DNA from: Rhodocyclales bacterium GT-UBC
GTDB lineage: Bacteria > Pseudomonadota > Gammaproteobacteria > Burkholderiales > Rhodocyclaceae
Length of the DNA stretch: 64,000 nt
Assembly: GCA_003583745.1 (NCBI GenBank)
Contig: QXPY01000009.1
Location: forward strand, 124,001-188,000
Direction: 5' to 3'
Below, in pieces: positions 27,203 through 39,237 of the stretch. The position numbers and the translations under genes were made by a program. Each line of letters starts with the position of its first letter. The stretch's first letter is position 1. The notes under the pieces were generated by a model. The model did no database searches. It worked only from the letters and a program-made list of their open reading frames with translations, and was not told where the DNA came from.

Positions 27203-28292
27203 AAAAACTGTGGTGGTCGGCTTGTCCGGCGGTGTCGATTCGTCGGTTGCAGCCTTGTTGCTCAAGCAGCAAGGCTGGAAGGTGATCGGTCTGTTCATGA
27301 AGAACTGGGAGGACGACGATACCGAGGAGTACTGCTCGACGCGCCAGGATCTGATTGACGTAATGAGCGTCGCCGACACGATCGGCATCGATGTCGAGGT
27401 GGTCAATTTTGCCGCCGAGTACCGCGAACGGGTCTTTGCCGAGTTTCTCCGCGAATACCAGGCCGGTCGGACGCCGAACCCGGACATCCTGTGCAATTCG
27501 GAAATCAAGTTCAAGGCTTTTCTCGACCACGCCATGCAGTTGGGCGCCGACAAAATCGCGACCGGGCACTATGCCGGGGTCCGCGAGTTCAACGGCGAAT
27601 ACCAGTTGCTCAAGGCCGAGGACGGCACCAAGGACCAGAGTTATTTCCTCTATCGCCTGAATCAGGCGCAGTTGTCGAAGACCCTGTTCCCGCTGGCCGA
27701 TCTCTACAAGCGCGATGTGCGCAAGATGGCCGAGGCGGCCGGGCTGCACGTTGCCGCGAAGAAGGATTCGACCGGCATCTGTTTCATCGGCGAGCGGCCG
27801 TTCAAGGACTTCCTGGCGCGCTACCTGCCGCCGAAGAAGGGCGAGATCCGCCGCCTGGATGACGGCAAGGTGCTTGGCGAGCACGACGGGCTGATGTACC
27901 ACACGCTGGGCCAGCGCAAGGGCCTGCATATCGGCGGCTTGAAGGAAAAGGGTCAGCCGGGCGGGGGCGATCACGATGCCTGGTTCGTGGCCGGCAAGGA
28001 CATGGAAAAGAACGAGCTGTACGTCGTGCAGGGGCATGATCATCCGGCCCTGCTCAAGGAAAGCCTGGTTGCCGGACAGCTGTCCTGGGTGTCGGGACGG
28101 GCGCCGCATCCGCACTGGGTCTACACCGCCAAGCCGCGCTACCGGACCAGCGATCAGGCTTGCGAGGTCGAGCGTGTCGATGGCGATGCCTGCGAAATCC
28201 GCTTTGCCGAGCCACAGTGGGCACTTACCCCGGGGCAGTCGGTGGTGCTTTACGAAAGCCGGGTTTGCTTGGGAGGTGGGGTGATCCGCTAG
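27195..28292 (+). CDS. mnmA: tRNA-specific 2-thiouridylase
   Basis: The start at 27195 ([17 protein letters not shown]) gives 365 residues and overlaps the preceding gene by 8 bases. The PP-loop is SGGVDSS (11-17). The two catalytic cysteines are C100 in [14 protein letters not shown] and C196 in [12 protein letters not shown]. The PRC-like middle and beta-barrel end are present. It puts the sulfur on U34 of tRNA-Lys, Glu and Gln using sulfur relayed from IscS. Its end overlaps the end of the convergent HD-GYP gene by 4 bases. Confidence 0.97.
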   Translation: MSEKTVVVGLSGGVDSSVAALLLKQQGWKVIGLFMKNWEDDDTEEYCSTRQDLIDVMSVADTIGIDVEVVNFAAEYRERVFAEFLREYQAGRTPNPDILCNSEIKFKAFLDHAMQLGADKIATGHYAGVREFNGEYQLLKAEDGTKDQSYFLYRLNQAQLSKTLFPLADLYKRDVRKMAEAAGLHVAAKKDSTGICFIGERPFKDFLARYLPPKKGEIRRLDDGKVLGEHDGLMYHTLGQRKGLHIGGLKEKGQPGGGDHDAWFVAGKDMEKNELYVVQGHDHPALLKESLVAGQLSWVSGRAPHPHWVYTAKPRYRTSDQACEVERVDGDACEIRFAEPQWALTPGQSVVLYESRVCLGGGVIR

Positions 28293-28906
28293 CGGGATCC
28301 GTCGTCGCTGGCGCGCATTTCGGACTTCTCGATGACTGCGCAAAAGGCGTGCAAAAGATCGGGATCGTGTTTGATCCCGGTTTCGCTGACCAGGATGTCC
28401 ATGACCGACTTGTGGCCTCGACCTAGATGATAGGGGCGCGTGACAGCCATCGCATCGTAGCTGTCGGTCAGGGAAATGATTCGCGAATAGAGCGGGATCG
28501 CGGTGCCGCTCAGTCGATCCGGATAGCCGGTGCCGTCGAAGTGTTCGTGATGGTGGCGGACGATCCGCGCCACGTCGGGCGACTTGTCGTCGGCAATGGC
28601 CAGAATGATGCGCTCGCCGATTTCAGCGTGCTGTTTCATGCATTCCCATTCTGTATCCTCGAAGGCGGCGGGTTTGCGCAGGATTTTGTCGGGAATGCCG
28701 ATTTTGCCGAGGTCGTGGAATTCTGCCCCAAGTGCCAGCAACTCCAGTTCGTGCGATGAGAGTTCTATGTGGCGACCCAGTTCGAGCGAGAGGCCGACAA
28801 CCCGTTCCGAATGCTTGCGAGTGTGATGGTCGCGTTCGCCAAGGGCGACAGACAGTGAGCGCGCGATATTCTTCATCGGAACCTCTGGTGGTTGGGAGCT
28901 GGCCAT
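28289..28906 (-). CDS. HD-GYP domain protein, probable cyclic di-GMP phosphodiesterase
   Basis: The 205 residues are a stand-alone HD-GYP domain. H64-D65 ([11 protein letters not shown]) and [11 protein letters not shown] (119-129) are intact, so metal binding and hydrolysis of cyclic di-GMP to pGpG or GMP are expected. There is no sensor domain. An internal ATG at 28876 (MKNIARSL) with a GAGG upstream is an alternative start. Convergent with mnmA, overlapping it by 4 bases. Confidence 0.88.
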   Translation of the reverse strand: MASSQPPEVPMKNIARSLSVALGERDHHTRKHSERVVGLSLELGRHIELSSHELELLALGAEFHDLGKIGIPDKILRKPAAFEDTEWECMKQHAEIGERIILAIADDKSPDVARIVRHHHEHFDGTGYPDRLSGTAIPLYSRIISLTDSYDAMAVTRPYHLGRGHKSVMDILVSETGIKHDPDLLHAFCAVIEKSEMRASDDGSR

Positions 28907-28995
28907 GGTGTTTCCTCGCGTGAATTCATGCTGGATAGACCTGAGGCGCTATGTCGGGTTCAGTTTATCGGTAAGTGGCCGGGAGTGGGGGCAAC

Positions 28996-29018
28996 AAAAA
29001 GGGCACCCTTGGGTGCCC
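28996..29018 (-). terminator. Rho-independent terminator of the GST gene
   Basis: A perfect 8-base stem (GGGCACCC / GGGTGCCC) with a 2-base loop is followed by TTTTT on the minus strand. It lies 22 bases beyond the GST stop. Confidence 0.85.
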
Positions 29019-29040
29019 TGTCATAGCGCTGCAAGGCGGT

Positions 29041-29649
29041 TCAGTCCTTGGGAGCGGTGTCGATGAAGGATTGGCGCTGCATCAGTTTGGCGTAAAGCTT
29101 GCCCAGGTTGGGATAGGTTTCCTGCCAGTCGATCTCGGCGAAGCGGAAGTTCAGATAACCAAGGGCCGTGCCGACCGCGATGTCCGCCATCGAGAGATGA
29201 GTGCCCATGCAAAAGCTCTTTTCGCCCAGTTCGTCGGCCATGAATGCCAAGCCGCGCGTGATCTTGTCGAGCTGACGTTGCTCCCACTCCTGGCTTTTTT
29301 GTTCGGCAGGCCGCCGGCTTTCGAGAAAGGCCGTGGCTGCGGCGTCGCAGATTCCGTCAGCGAGAGCCTCCCAGCGCTTGACCTCGGTGCGCTCGCGATT
29401 CGGGGCCGGAAAGAGTTTGCTGTTCGGGGTGACATTGTCGATGTATTCGACAATCACGCGAGAATCGAAAAGGGGGGTTTCGTCGTCGAGGACGAGGACG
29501 GGAATCTTCCCCAGCGGGTTGATGCTGGGTACCTTGCTGGCTTCCAGCCACGGCGAGTCGACTTCGAACTCGTATTCGATCTTCTTTTCGGCCAACACGA
29601 TACGCACTTTGCGCGCAAACGGGCTGGTATGGGAGCCGATCAGCTTCAT
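29041..29649 (-). CDS. glutathione S-transferase family protein
   Basis: The 202 residues have an N-terminal thioredoxin-like domain opening MKLIGSHTSPFARKVRIVLAEK, with the TSPFARK stretch providing the likely catalytic Ser. NPLGKIPVLVLDD and DSRVIVEYID form the glutathione site. The helical C-terminal domain follows, with MADIAVGTALGYLNF. The closest known relatives are YibF-type GSTs. Divergent from purB; a TATAAT lies at 29677-29682 on this strand, 27 bases before the ATG. Closed by its own terminator. Confidence 0.92.
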   Translation of the reverse strand: MKLIGSHTSPFARKVRIVLAEKKIEYEFEVDSPWLEASKVPSINPLGKIPVLVLDDETPLFDSRVIVEYIDNVTPNSKLFPAPNRERTEVKRWEALADGICDAAATAFLESRRPAEQKSQEWEQRQLDKITRGLAFMADELGEKSFCMGTHLSMADIAVGTALGYLNFRFAEIDWQETYPNLGKLYAKLMQRQSFIDTAPKD

Positions 29650-29713
29650 CGCATGCTCTCTGATTTGGGGAGTCTGATTATAGCGTATGGGCAGCGCTTC
29701 GTCGGGCAGGTAA

Positions 29714-31111
<1,398 letters not shown>

Positions 31112-31387
31112 ATGCAGTGCGCCAAGTGTGGGCAGGAGGTTCCGGCCGAGGCCATTTACTGCCCGCATTGCGCCGGCGCGCGGAAAACCACCGATGCCGA
31201 GCTGATGCTCGGCGGTGCCCGCGGCGGGGCGATCGGTCTCGCCATCGGGCTGGCCCTGGTGACCGCGCTGCTCGCTTTCTATGATCTTGAACGCGGCATC
31301 ACGGCGATTGTCGTGATCACGCCGCTGATTACTTTTACCACTGGGCTGATCATCGGTCTGGTGCGCGCCAAACGGGATTGGAAATAA
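31112..31387 (+). CDS. zinc-ribbon membrane protein, function unknown
   Basis: The 91 residues start directly after the purB stop. A zinc ribbon with C3, C6, C17 and C20 (CAKC...CPHC) is followed by two membrane segments at about residues 38-56 and 62-84. The organisation resembles many small zinc-ribbon membrane proteins of unknown role. The stop overlaps the next start by one base (TAATG), so purB and its two followers form one translationally linked set. Confidence 0.8.
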   Translation: MQCAKCGQEVPAEAIYCPHCAGARKTTDAELMLGGARGGAIGLAIGLALVTALLAFYDLERGITAIVVITPLITFTTGLIIGLVRAKRDWK

Positions 31388-31704
31388 TGTCTTTTGCTGA
31401 AAATCTGAAGAAACTGCCGGGTATTTCGCACCTGGCTGCGATCAACCTGCTTGATGCCGAAGGCAATGTCGTTGCCAGTATCGAGAACAAGGCAGGAAGC
31501 CAGGGGTCGCTGGCGGTCTATAACCACCTGGCGCAAACCTACGGCTCGATCAATGTCGAAGCAGCCAGGAAGGGTCTGGAAATCTTTGCTGAACATACCG
31601 AGGATGAGCGGGCCAACCCGGGCAAGCACCCGAACATCGCCCGCCTGCTCGCTGTCGAATCGGGCCAGCCGGCATTGCGCGTCAAACATGTCTTTGCGGT
31701 TTGA
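31387..31704 (+). CDS. DUF2322-like conserved protein
   Basis: The ATG at 31387 overlaps the previous stop and gives 105 residues. The sequence MSFAENLKKLPGISHLAAIN, followed by AVYNHLAQTYG and EHTEDERANPGKHPNI, resembles proteins I recall as the DUF2322 family. That match is from memory and not confirmed. No catalytic motif or signal peptide is visible, so it is probably a small cytoplasmic protein. It ends the purB transcript. Confidence 0.7.
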   Translation: MSFAENLKKLPGISHLAAINLLDAEGNVVASIENKAGSQGSLAVYNHLAQTYGSINVEAARKGLEIFAEHTEDERANPGKHPNIARLLAVESGQPALRVKHVFAV

Positions 31705-31781
31705 TCCGCCTGCTCAAGGCTTTTCACCAGATCGTTGAAAAAACCTCAGCTAATGTAGGGCTTTCGAGCCTGGCGGGCAGG

Positions 31782-31839
31782 TATAATTTTTTTGGAATAA
31801 AACGGGGCCTGCGGTCGTTTATCCGGTTGCAGGCCTTTT
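31782..31839 (+). promoter_or_regulatory. promoter -10 element and terminator-like leader hairpin before the cytochrome c' gene
   Basis: A perfect TATAAT stands at 31782-31787 without a convincing -35 element. From 31806 to 31835 a hairpin forms (GGCCTGC / GCAGGCC, with inner GG/CC pairs), followed by TTTT and then an AT-rich stretch. It lies 28 bases before the cytochrome c' start. It could terminate the purB transcript or act as a leader attenuator for the cytochrome gene. Confidence 0.55.
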
Positions 31840-31866
31840 ATTTACACATACAACGGAGAATTCCCT

Positions 31867-32334
31867 ATGAAATCCAAGCTCGTCGCCGCATTGCTCGCCA
31901 CGGTTGTTGCCGGCTCCGCCTTTGCTCAGGCCAAACCGGAAGACGCTATCAAGTTCCGCCAGGCCGGTTATACGTTCATGGCCTGGAACATGGGTAAGCT
32001 CAAAGGCATGCTTGTCGACAATCCGGCCTCCTTCAACAAGGAGCAGGCGATTGCTGCGGCCAACCTGATTGCGGCGACCGCCAATTCCGGTATGGGGGCA
32101 CTCTATGTGCCGGGTAGCGACAAGGGCGTCGGCTTCAAGGAAACCCGCGTCAAGCACGAGTTGTTCACCGACAAGGAAGGTGTGGGCAAAGTGGCGGTGG
32201 CTTTCAACAAGGAAGCCAATGAGCTGGCCAAGGTTGCCGCAACCGGTGATGCTGCGGCGCTCAAGGCCCAGTTCGGCAAGGTCGGCGAGACTTGCAAGGG
32301 GTGCCACGATAAATTCCGCAAGGACGAGCACTGA
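31867..32334 (+). CDS. cycP: cytochrome c' (class II c-type cytochrome)
   Basis: The 155 residues open with a signal peptide cut after SAFA near residue 20. The single heme site CKGCH is near the C-terminus (C143, C146, H147), as in the four-helix-bundle cytochromes c', and the N-terminal helix holds the RQAGYTFMAWNMGKLKGM stretch. Periplasmic cytochromes c' bind NO and in denitrifiers protect against nitrosative stress, which suits the nir genes in this window. The cytochrome b561 gene 79 bases downstream may reduce it. The symbol is by family analogy. Confidence 0.9.
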   Translation: MKSKLVAALLATVVAGSAFAQAKPEDAIKFRQAGYTFMAWNMGKLKGMLVDNPASFNKEQAIAAANLIAATANSGMGALYVPGSDKGVGFKETRVKHELFTDKEGVGKVAVAFNKEANELAKVAATGDAAALKAQFGKVGETCKGCHDKFRKDEH

Positions 32335-32413
32335 TCGGAAATTCGGCTGCGTCGCAGTCAATGGCAGGCGCCTGTGGGCGCCTGTTTTTCATTCCAAGGA
32401 CAAAGGATTTCAA

Positions 32414-33109
32414 ATGAACAGCAAACGCATACGACTTTGGGATTTGCCCACCAGGCTGTTTCACTGGCTGCTGGTGCTGAGCGTCGCTGCAGCCATTGTC
32501 AGCGGACAGGTAGGGGGCAACTTCATCGATTGGCATGCCCGTATCGGGTTGTTCATCGTGGGCTTGGTTGTGTTTCGACTGGTTTGGGGTGTCGCCGGGT
32601 CGACCTATGCCCGGTTTTCCCAGTTTTTTCCGACTCCGGCCAAGGTCAAAGCCTATCTCGGCGGCGACTGGAAAGGCGTGGGCCACAATCCCCTGGGCGC
32701 ATTCTCTGTCATCGGCCTGCTGGCCTTGCTGGCTTTGCAGGTCGGGAGCGGTCTCTTTGCCAATGACGATATCGCATTTGTCGGTCCCCTGGCCGACTTG
32801 GTGGGGAAGGAGTTGAGCAATCGCCTGACCGGTTTGCATCATAAGGCGGCGAATCTGCTCTTCCTGTTGATCGCCTTGCACGTCGCGGCAATTGTTTTCT
32901 ATGTTCGCGTCAAGAAGGAAAATCTGGTCAAGCCGATGCTGACTGGCTGGAAAGAGGTCGAGGCAGGGGAGTCGGCAAAGGGCGGCGGCCTGCTTGCCCT
33001 GTTGCTGGCGCTGGCTCTGGCCAGTGGCGCGGTCTATGGGGCGAGCGGTGCCTGGTTGCCGGCGCCGCCGCCAGCGCCGCCGGCTGCCGAGGCGCCGCCG
33101 AGCTGGTAG
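32414..33109 (+). CDS. cytochrome b561-type membrane cytochrome
   Basis: The ATG at 32414 (MNSKRIRLWDLPTRLFHWLL) gives 231 residues; the much longer open frame starts inside the cytochrome c' gene in another frame. Four main membrane segments carry heme-ligand histidines in TRLFHW, DWHARIGL and GLHHKAANLLFLLIALHVAA. An additional hydrophobic stretch and a Pro/Ala-rich tail (PAPPPAPPAAEAPPSW) follow. Its position after cytochrome c' suggests it passes quinol electrons to that protein or to a similar periplasmic cytochrome. It resembles the hydrogenase-type cytochrome b family, but there is no hydrogenase nearby. Confidence 0.9.
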   Translation: MNSKRIRLWDLPTRLFHWLLVLSVAAAIVSGQVGGNFIDWHARIGLFIVGLVVFRLVWGVAGSTYARFSQFFPTPAKVKAYLGGDWKGVGHNPLGAFSVIGLLALLALQVGSGLFANDDIAFVGPLADLVGKELSNRLTGLHHKAANLLFLLIALHVAAIVFYVRVKKENLVKPMLTGWKEVEAGESAKGGGLLALLLALALASGAVYGASGAWLPAPPPAPPAAEAPPSW

Positions 33110-33214
33110 CCGGCCTGGCAGGGGGTGAGAGGCTGCAGCGTGCTGCGGCCTTTTTTGTGGGGCAAGCGTTTGCTTAGCTCGTTTGTTTGCTGGAAGCGCT
33201 AACCCTCGGGAGAT

Positions 33215-33240
33215 GCAAAAAAGCCGCCCGCAGGCGGCTT
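33215..33240 (-). terminator. Rho-independent terminator of the yajC-secDF operon
   Basis: An 8-base perfect stem (AAGCCGCC / GGCGGCTT) with a 4-base loop is followed by a T run on the minus strand. It lies 20 bases past the secF stop. Confidence 0.87.
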
Positions 33241-33260
33241 TCAGGTTTGCTCGAGGCAGG

Positions 33261-34205
33261 TCAGACGACTGCGCCGTCTTCGTTGGCGCCTTCGATGACT
33301 TTCTTGACCTTGATGAACTGTTCGCGCGATACGCCCAGCCACATGACCAGCGGGCTGGCGACCAGCACCGAGGAGTAGATGCCGAAGCAGATGCCGATGG
33401 TCAGCGCCATAGCGAAGTAGTGCAGGGTTTCGCCGCCGAAGATCAGCATCGACAGCACCATCAGCTGGGTACAGCCGTGGGTGATGATGGTCCGGCTGAT
33501 CGTGCTGGTGATGGCGTGGTCGAGTACTTCCGGCGTGGACAGGCCGCGCTTGCCCTTGAAGGTTTCGCGCACCCGGTCGAAAACGACCACCGACTCGTTG
33601 ACCGAGTAGCCGAGCACGGCCAGTACCGCGGCCAGCACCGACAGCGAGAACTCCCACTGGAAGAAGGCGAAGAAGCCGAGAATGATCACCACGTCGTGCA
33701 GGTTGGCGATGATGGCCGAGACCGAGAAACGCCATTCGAAGCGGAAGGCGAGGTAGATGACGATGCCGATGATGACCAGCAGCAGGGCCATGGCGCCGTT
33801 CTCGGCCAGTTCCTTGCCGACCTGCGGGCCGACGAATTCGACGCGCTGCTTGGCGGCACCGGGGGCTTCCGCCTCCAGCGCGGCCATCACTTGGTCGCCG
33901 ATCTGGTCGGTCTTCTGGTCAGCCTTGAGCGGCAGGCGGATCATCACGTCTTGCGACGAGCCGAAGTTCTGCACCGAATAGTCATTGAAACCGGCTTTGC
34001 CCAAGGCGCCGCGAATCTTCTCGAGATCGGCGGCCTGCTCGTACTTGACTTCGATCAGCGTGCCGCCGGTGAATTCCACCGACAGGTGCAGACCCTTGCC
34101 GAACAGGAAGACGATGGCCAGGATGAAGGTGACCAGCGAAATGACGTTGAACTTCAGCGCATGGCGCATGAAGGGGATGTCTTTGTGGATGCGGAAAAAT
34201 TCCAT
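33261..34205 (-). CDS. secF: Sec translocase accessory subunit SecF
   Basis: The ATG at 34205 (MEFFRIHKDIPFMRHAL) gives 314 residues. The open frame continues upstream into secD, but the extension is a shadow. Six membrane segments with a periplasmic loop after the first, the VEFTGGT motif and the GYSVNESVVVFDRVRE segment near residue 205 identify SecF. With SecD and YajC it uses the proton gradient to help complete protein export. It follows secD by 11 bases. Confidence 0.97.
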   Translation of the reverse strand: MEFFRIHKDIPFMRHALKFNVISLVTFILAIVFLFGKGLHLSVEFTGGTLIEVKYEQAADLEKIRGALGKAGFNDYSVQNFGSSQDVMIRLPLKADQKTDQIGDQVMAALEAEAPGAAKQRVEFVGPQVGKELAENGAMALLLVIIGIVIYLAFRFEWRFSVSAIIANLHDVVIILGFFAFFQWEFSLSVLAAVLAVLGYSVNESVVVFDRVRETFKGKRGLSTPEVLDHAITSTISRTIITHGCTQLMVLSMLIFGGETLHYFAMALTIGICFGIYSSVLVASPLVMWLGVSREQFIKVKKVIEGANEDGAVV

Positions 34206-34216
34206 GTCCGTGTTCC

Positions 34217-36091
34217 TTATTTCTGGGCGCCGGCCGAGATGCCGGGCTTCCATACCTGGCCGATGGCGACCTTGGTCAGTTTCTTTTGGCCGCCGTAGAT
34301 CAGGTTGACCAGGGCGCGGGAGACGACGACCGAGGAGAAGATCGAGGTCAGGATGCCCAGGCAATGGACGACGGCGAAGCCGCGCACCGGACCGGAACCG
34401 AAGACGAGCAGCATCAGGCCGACGATCAGCGTGGTGACGTTGGAGTCGAGAATGGTTCCGAAGGCGCGTTCGTAACCTTCCGAGATCGCCGATTGCGGCG
34501 TCATGCCGTTGCGCAGTTCCTCACGGATGCGCTCGTTGATCAGCACGTTGGAGTCGATGGCCATACCCAGGGCCAGTGCGATGGCGGCGATACCGGGCAG
34601 GGTCAGGGTGGCTTGCAGCAGCGACAGGATGGCCACCAGGAAGAGCAGGTTGGAAGCCAGTGCCACGACCGAAACGACGCCGAAGACGCGGTAATAAATA
34701 ACCATGAACAGCGCGATGCCGGCAAAGCCCCACAGCGTCGAGTGGAAACCCTTGCTGATGTTTTCGGCACCCAGGCTCGGGCCGATGGTGCGTTCCTCGA
34801 TGATGTCCATCGGTGCGGCCAGCGAGCCGGCGCGCAGCAGCAGCGCGGTATCGTTGGCTTCGCTGGTGGTCATGCGGCCCGAAATCTGGACGCGGCCACC
34901 ACCGATTTCGGTACGGATGACCGGTGCGGTGACGACTTCGCCCTTGCCCTTTTCGATGAGCAGGATGGCCATCCGCTTGCCGACGTTTTCGCGGGTCACA
35001 TCCTTGAAGATGCGGGCGCCGGCGGCATCCAGCGTCAGGTGCACGGCGGCTTCCTGGGTCTGGTTGTCGAAGCCGGGCTGGGCATCGGTCAGGCGGTCGC
35101 CGGTCAGCACGACCTGCTTCTTGACCAGCAGCGGCTGGCCGCCGCGTTCGTTATAGACCTCGGTGCCGAAAGGCGGGTTGCCGCCCATGGCGGCTTCGAG
35201 CGCGCCCGGACTGTCGTCGACCATGCGGATTTCCAGCGTCGCGGTGCGCCCCAGGATGTCCTTGGCCTTGGCCGTGTCCTGCACGCCAGGCAACTGGACG
35301 ACGATGCGGTCGAGGCCCTGCTGCTGGATCACCGGCTCGGCGACGCCGAGTTCGTTGATCCGGTTGTGCAGGGTGGTGATGTTCTGCTTGAGCGCGAATT
35401 CGCCGATGCGTTTCTGCGCTTCCGGCTTCAGGGTTGCCACCAGACGCGGTTCGGCGGCATCGCCCTGCTCGCTGAGGGCGAGGTCGGGCTGGTTGTCACT
35501 GATGGCGTTGCGGGCCTTGTCGCGGGTTTCGACATCGCGGAACTTGACGACCAGGCGCTCGCCTTCGCGATTGACGCCGCTGTGGCGCAGGTTCTTGTCG
35601 CGCAGGATGGTGCGCAGGTCGGCCGAGGTCGAGTCGAGGCGCTTGGTCAGCGCGCCCTTCATGTCGACCTGGAGCAGGAAGTGCACGCCGCCGCGCAGGT
35701 CGAGGCCGAGGTACATCGGCAGCGCATGCAGCGAGCTCAGCCAGTGCGGCGAGGCCGGCAGCAGGTTGAGGGCGACGACGTATTGCGGGTCGGTTGCGTC
35801 CGGGTTGAAGGCCTTTTCCAGGATGTCCTTGGCCTTCAGCTGGGTGTCGGTGTCCTTGAGGCGGGTCTTGACGCCATTGGTATCGAGCTGGATGCCATCG
35901 TGGGTGATCCCGGCGGCCTTGAGTGTCTCTTCGACGCGGGCCTGGGCGCGGGCATCGACCTTGATCGTGGCCTTGGCGCTGGAAACCTGCACGGCCGGCG
36001 ACTCGCCGAAGAAATTGGGCAGGGTGTAGATGAAGCCCAGCACCAGCGCGATGGCGACGGTGATGTACTTCCAGAGTGGGTAGCGATTCAT
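34217..36091 (-). CDS. secD: Sec translocase accessory subunit SecD
   Basis: The 624 residues have one N-terminal membrane segment, a large periplasmic region with the P1 head, and five more membrane segments. GLDLRGGVHFLLQVDM and, in the membrane part, ALALGMAIDSNVLINERIREEL are diagnostic. SecD forms a complex with SecF. A terminator-like hairpin lies between yajC and this gene. Confidence 0.97.
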   Translation of the reverse strand: MNRYPLWKYITVAIALVLGFIYTLPNFFGESPAVQVSSAKATIKVDARAQARVEETLKAAGITHDGIQLDTNGVKTRLKDTDTQLKAKDILEKAFNPDATDPQYVVALNLLPASPHWLSSLHALPMYLGLDLRGGVHFLLQVDMKGALTKRLDSTSADLRTILRDKNLRHSGVNREGERLVVKFRDVETRDKARNAISDNQPDLALSEQGDAAEPRLVATLKPEAQKRIGEFALKQNITTLHNRINELGVAEPVIQQQGLDRIVVQLPGVQDTAKAKDILGRTATLEIRMVDDSPGALEAAMGGNPPFGTEVYNERGGQPLLVKKQVVLTGDRLTDAQPGFDNQTQEAAVHLTLDAAGARIFKDVTRENVGKRMAILLIEKGKGEVVTAPVIRTEIGGGRVQISGRMTTSEANDTALLLRAGSLAAPMDIIEERTIGPSLGAENISKGFHSTLWGFAGIALFMVIYYRVFGVVSVVALASNLLFLVAILSLLQATLTLPGIAAIALALGMAIDSNVLINERIREELRNGMTPQSAISEGYERAFGTILDSNVTTLIVGLMLLVFGSGPVRGFAVVHCLGILTSIFSSVVVSRALVNLIYGGQKKLTKVAIGQVWKPGISAGAQK

Positions 36092-36106
36092 AGCGGCTTC
36101 AAAGCG

Positions 36107-36130
36107 AAAAAGGCGGCCAGCGGCCGCCTT
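36107..36130 (-). terminator. intra-operon terminator-like hairpin between yajC and secD
   Basis: A perfect 8-base stem (AAGGCGGC / GCCGCCTT) with a 5-base loop and a TTTTT run on the minus strand lies 10 bases after yajC and about 16 bases before secD. It probably lets only part of the transcripts continue into secDF. Confidence 0.75.
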
Positions 36131-36139
36131 CGGGGGTGA

Positions 36140-36463
36140 TTACAGCGATTTCAGCGTGCCCTTCGGCAGAACCAGGCCGATGGCCGGCTTCTGAACGACC
36201 ACTTCGGTCCCTTCGGCGATCTCGACGGTGACGTAGTTGTCGCCGACCTTGGCGATCTTGCCGACGATGCCACCCTGGGTAACGACTTCGTCACCCTTGG
36301 CGAGGGCGGCGAGCAGCGCCTTGTGTTCCTTGGCCTTCTTCATTTGCGGGCGAATCATCAGGAACCACAGCACGACGAACATCAGGATCATCGGCAGCAG
36401 TTGCATGAAGCCGCCGGTCGGGTCGGCGGCGCCAGCGGTTTGGGCGTGGGCAAGGCTAATCAT
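36140..36463 (-). CDS. yajC: Sec translocase accessory subunit YajC
   Basis: The 107 residues have one membrane segment (about 19-37, LPMILMFVVLWFLMIRPQ) followed by a basic turn and the cytoplasmic domain GDEVVTQGGIVGKIAKV. This is the standard YajC form. It lies between tgt and secD on the same strand, the common queA-tgt-yajC-secD-secF order. Confidence 0.97.
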   Translation of the reverse strand: MISLAHAQTAGAADPTGGFMQLLPMILMFVVLWFLMIRPQMKKAKEHKALLAALAKGDEVVTQGGIVGKIAKVGDNYVTVEIAEGTEVVVQKPAIGLVLPKGTLKSL

Positions 36464-36506
36464 TGACGTAACTCCGGATAACTAAAATTCAGAACGCAGG
36501 ATTCTA

Positions 36507-38652
<2,146 letters not shown>

Positions 38653-38676
38653 GGGCAGTATCCGCTGGAAAGAAAC

Positions 38677-38703
38677 AAAAACGGCCTTCCGTGAGGAAAG
38701 CCG
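38677..38703 (-). terminator. terminator of the tRNA-Leu gene
   Basis: On the minus strand a 9-base stem (CGGCTTTCC / GGAAGGCCG, one wobble pair) with a TCAC loop is followed by TTTTT. It starts 14 bases past the CCA end of the tRNA. Confidence 0.85.
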
Positions 38704-38716
38704 CTTTGTATAAAAC

Positions 38717-38801
38717 TGGTGCCCCGAGCCAGACTCGAACTGGCACACCTTTCGGCGGCGGATTTTGAATCCGCTGCGTCTACCGATTCCGCCATCGGGG
38801 C
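38717..38801 (-). tRNA. tRNA-Leu (anticodon CAA)
   Basis: The 85-base gene folds as a type II tRNA. The acceptor stem is GCCCCGA / TCGGGGC, the D-loop contains GGTAGACGC, and the anticodon stem GCGGA / TCCGC holds the loop TTCAAAA with anticodon CAA, reading UUG. The long variable arm and the T-loop GTTCGAGTC follow, and CCA is encoded at the 3' end. The 5' end lies only 25 bases after the stop of the Rap1a/Tai-like gene, but a separate promoter lies in that gene's 3' end. Confidence 0.97.
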
Positions 38802-38814
38802 GAATGGAGGCGGC

Positions 38815-38843
38815 ATTATCCCTGAATCACTTCTTAGATTCAA
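38815..38843 (-). promoter_or_regulatory. sigma-70 promoter of tRNA-Leu
   Basis: On the minus strand TTGAAT (38843-38838), a 17-base spacer and GATAAT (38820-38815) form a near-consensus promoter. Transcription would start about 7 bases before the mature tRNA end. The -35 element lies inside the end of the Rap1a/Tai-like coding region. Confidence 0.8.
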
Positions 38844-39237
38844 GCGATTCCTTGCATGGAAAGGATTGGGATAGCGCGCTGGCGACAAAAGTCGCCGTGC
38901 TGCCGCTTGGGTTGGGCGGCAAATGTTCGAAGCGGGCGAGGACGGCGCGGACCAGGCGGGGCGTCAGGTCGCTTTCGTTGGGTAGGCAGAAGGCACCGAT
39001 CCGCACCCCGATCTTGTCGGCCAGGTAGTCGCTGATCGCATAGCCGTCGGCAAAGCCGGCGACGTAGGAGATGCAGCGCCCGCTTTTCAGCGACTCGTAG
39101 GGGTCGCTGGCCTTTTTGTTGGCATAAAGCTCATCGGCTGCCTGGCAGTCTTCGTGCAGGTCCTTGATCGTGTAGGCCTGCGCCGAGGTCGCGCAGCCAA
39201 GGGCGAGGAGCAAGATCGCGAGGTGTTTGCAATTCAC
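38827..39237 (-). CDS. Rap1a/Tai-like small exported protein
   Basis: The 136 residues have a signal peptide cut after AQA near residue 21 and four mature cysteines: C31 (EDCQAADEL), C55 (GRCISYVAGFADG), one in GAFCLPNE and one in SFPCKE. This spacing and the CISYVAGFADG and FCLP landmarks resemble the Rap1a/Tai immunity-protein fold, whose founding members neutralise type VI amidase toxins. No toxin or type VI gene is nearby, so an immunity role is not supported here. The start overlaps the stop of the SUMT gene by 4 bases (ATGA). Confidence 0.7.
   Translation of the reverse strand: MNCKHLAILLLALGCATSAQAYTIKDLHEDCQAADELYANKKASDPYESLKSGRCISYVAGFADGYAISDYLADKIGVRIGAFCLPNESDLTPRLVRAVLARFEHLPPNPSGSTATFVASALSQSFPCKESLESKK

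Noticed and set aside
32069..32413. Long N-terminal extension of the cytochrome b561 frame into the cytochrome c' gene
   Set aside because: It overlaps the cytochrome c' coding region in another frame and lacks coding character; the true start is the ATG at 32414.
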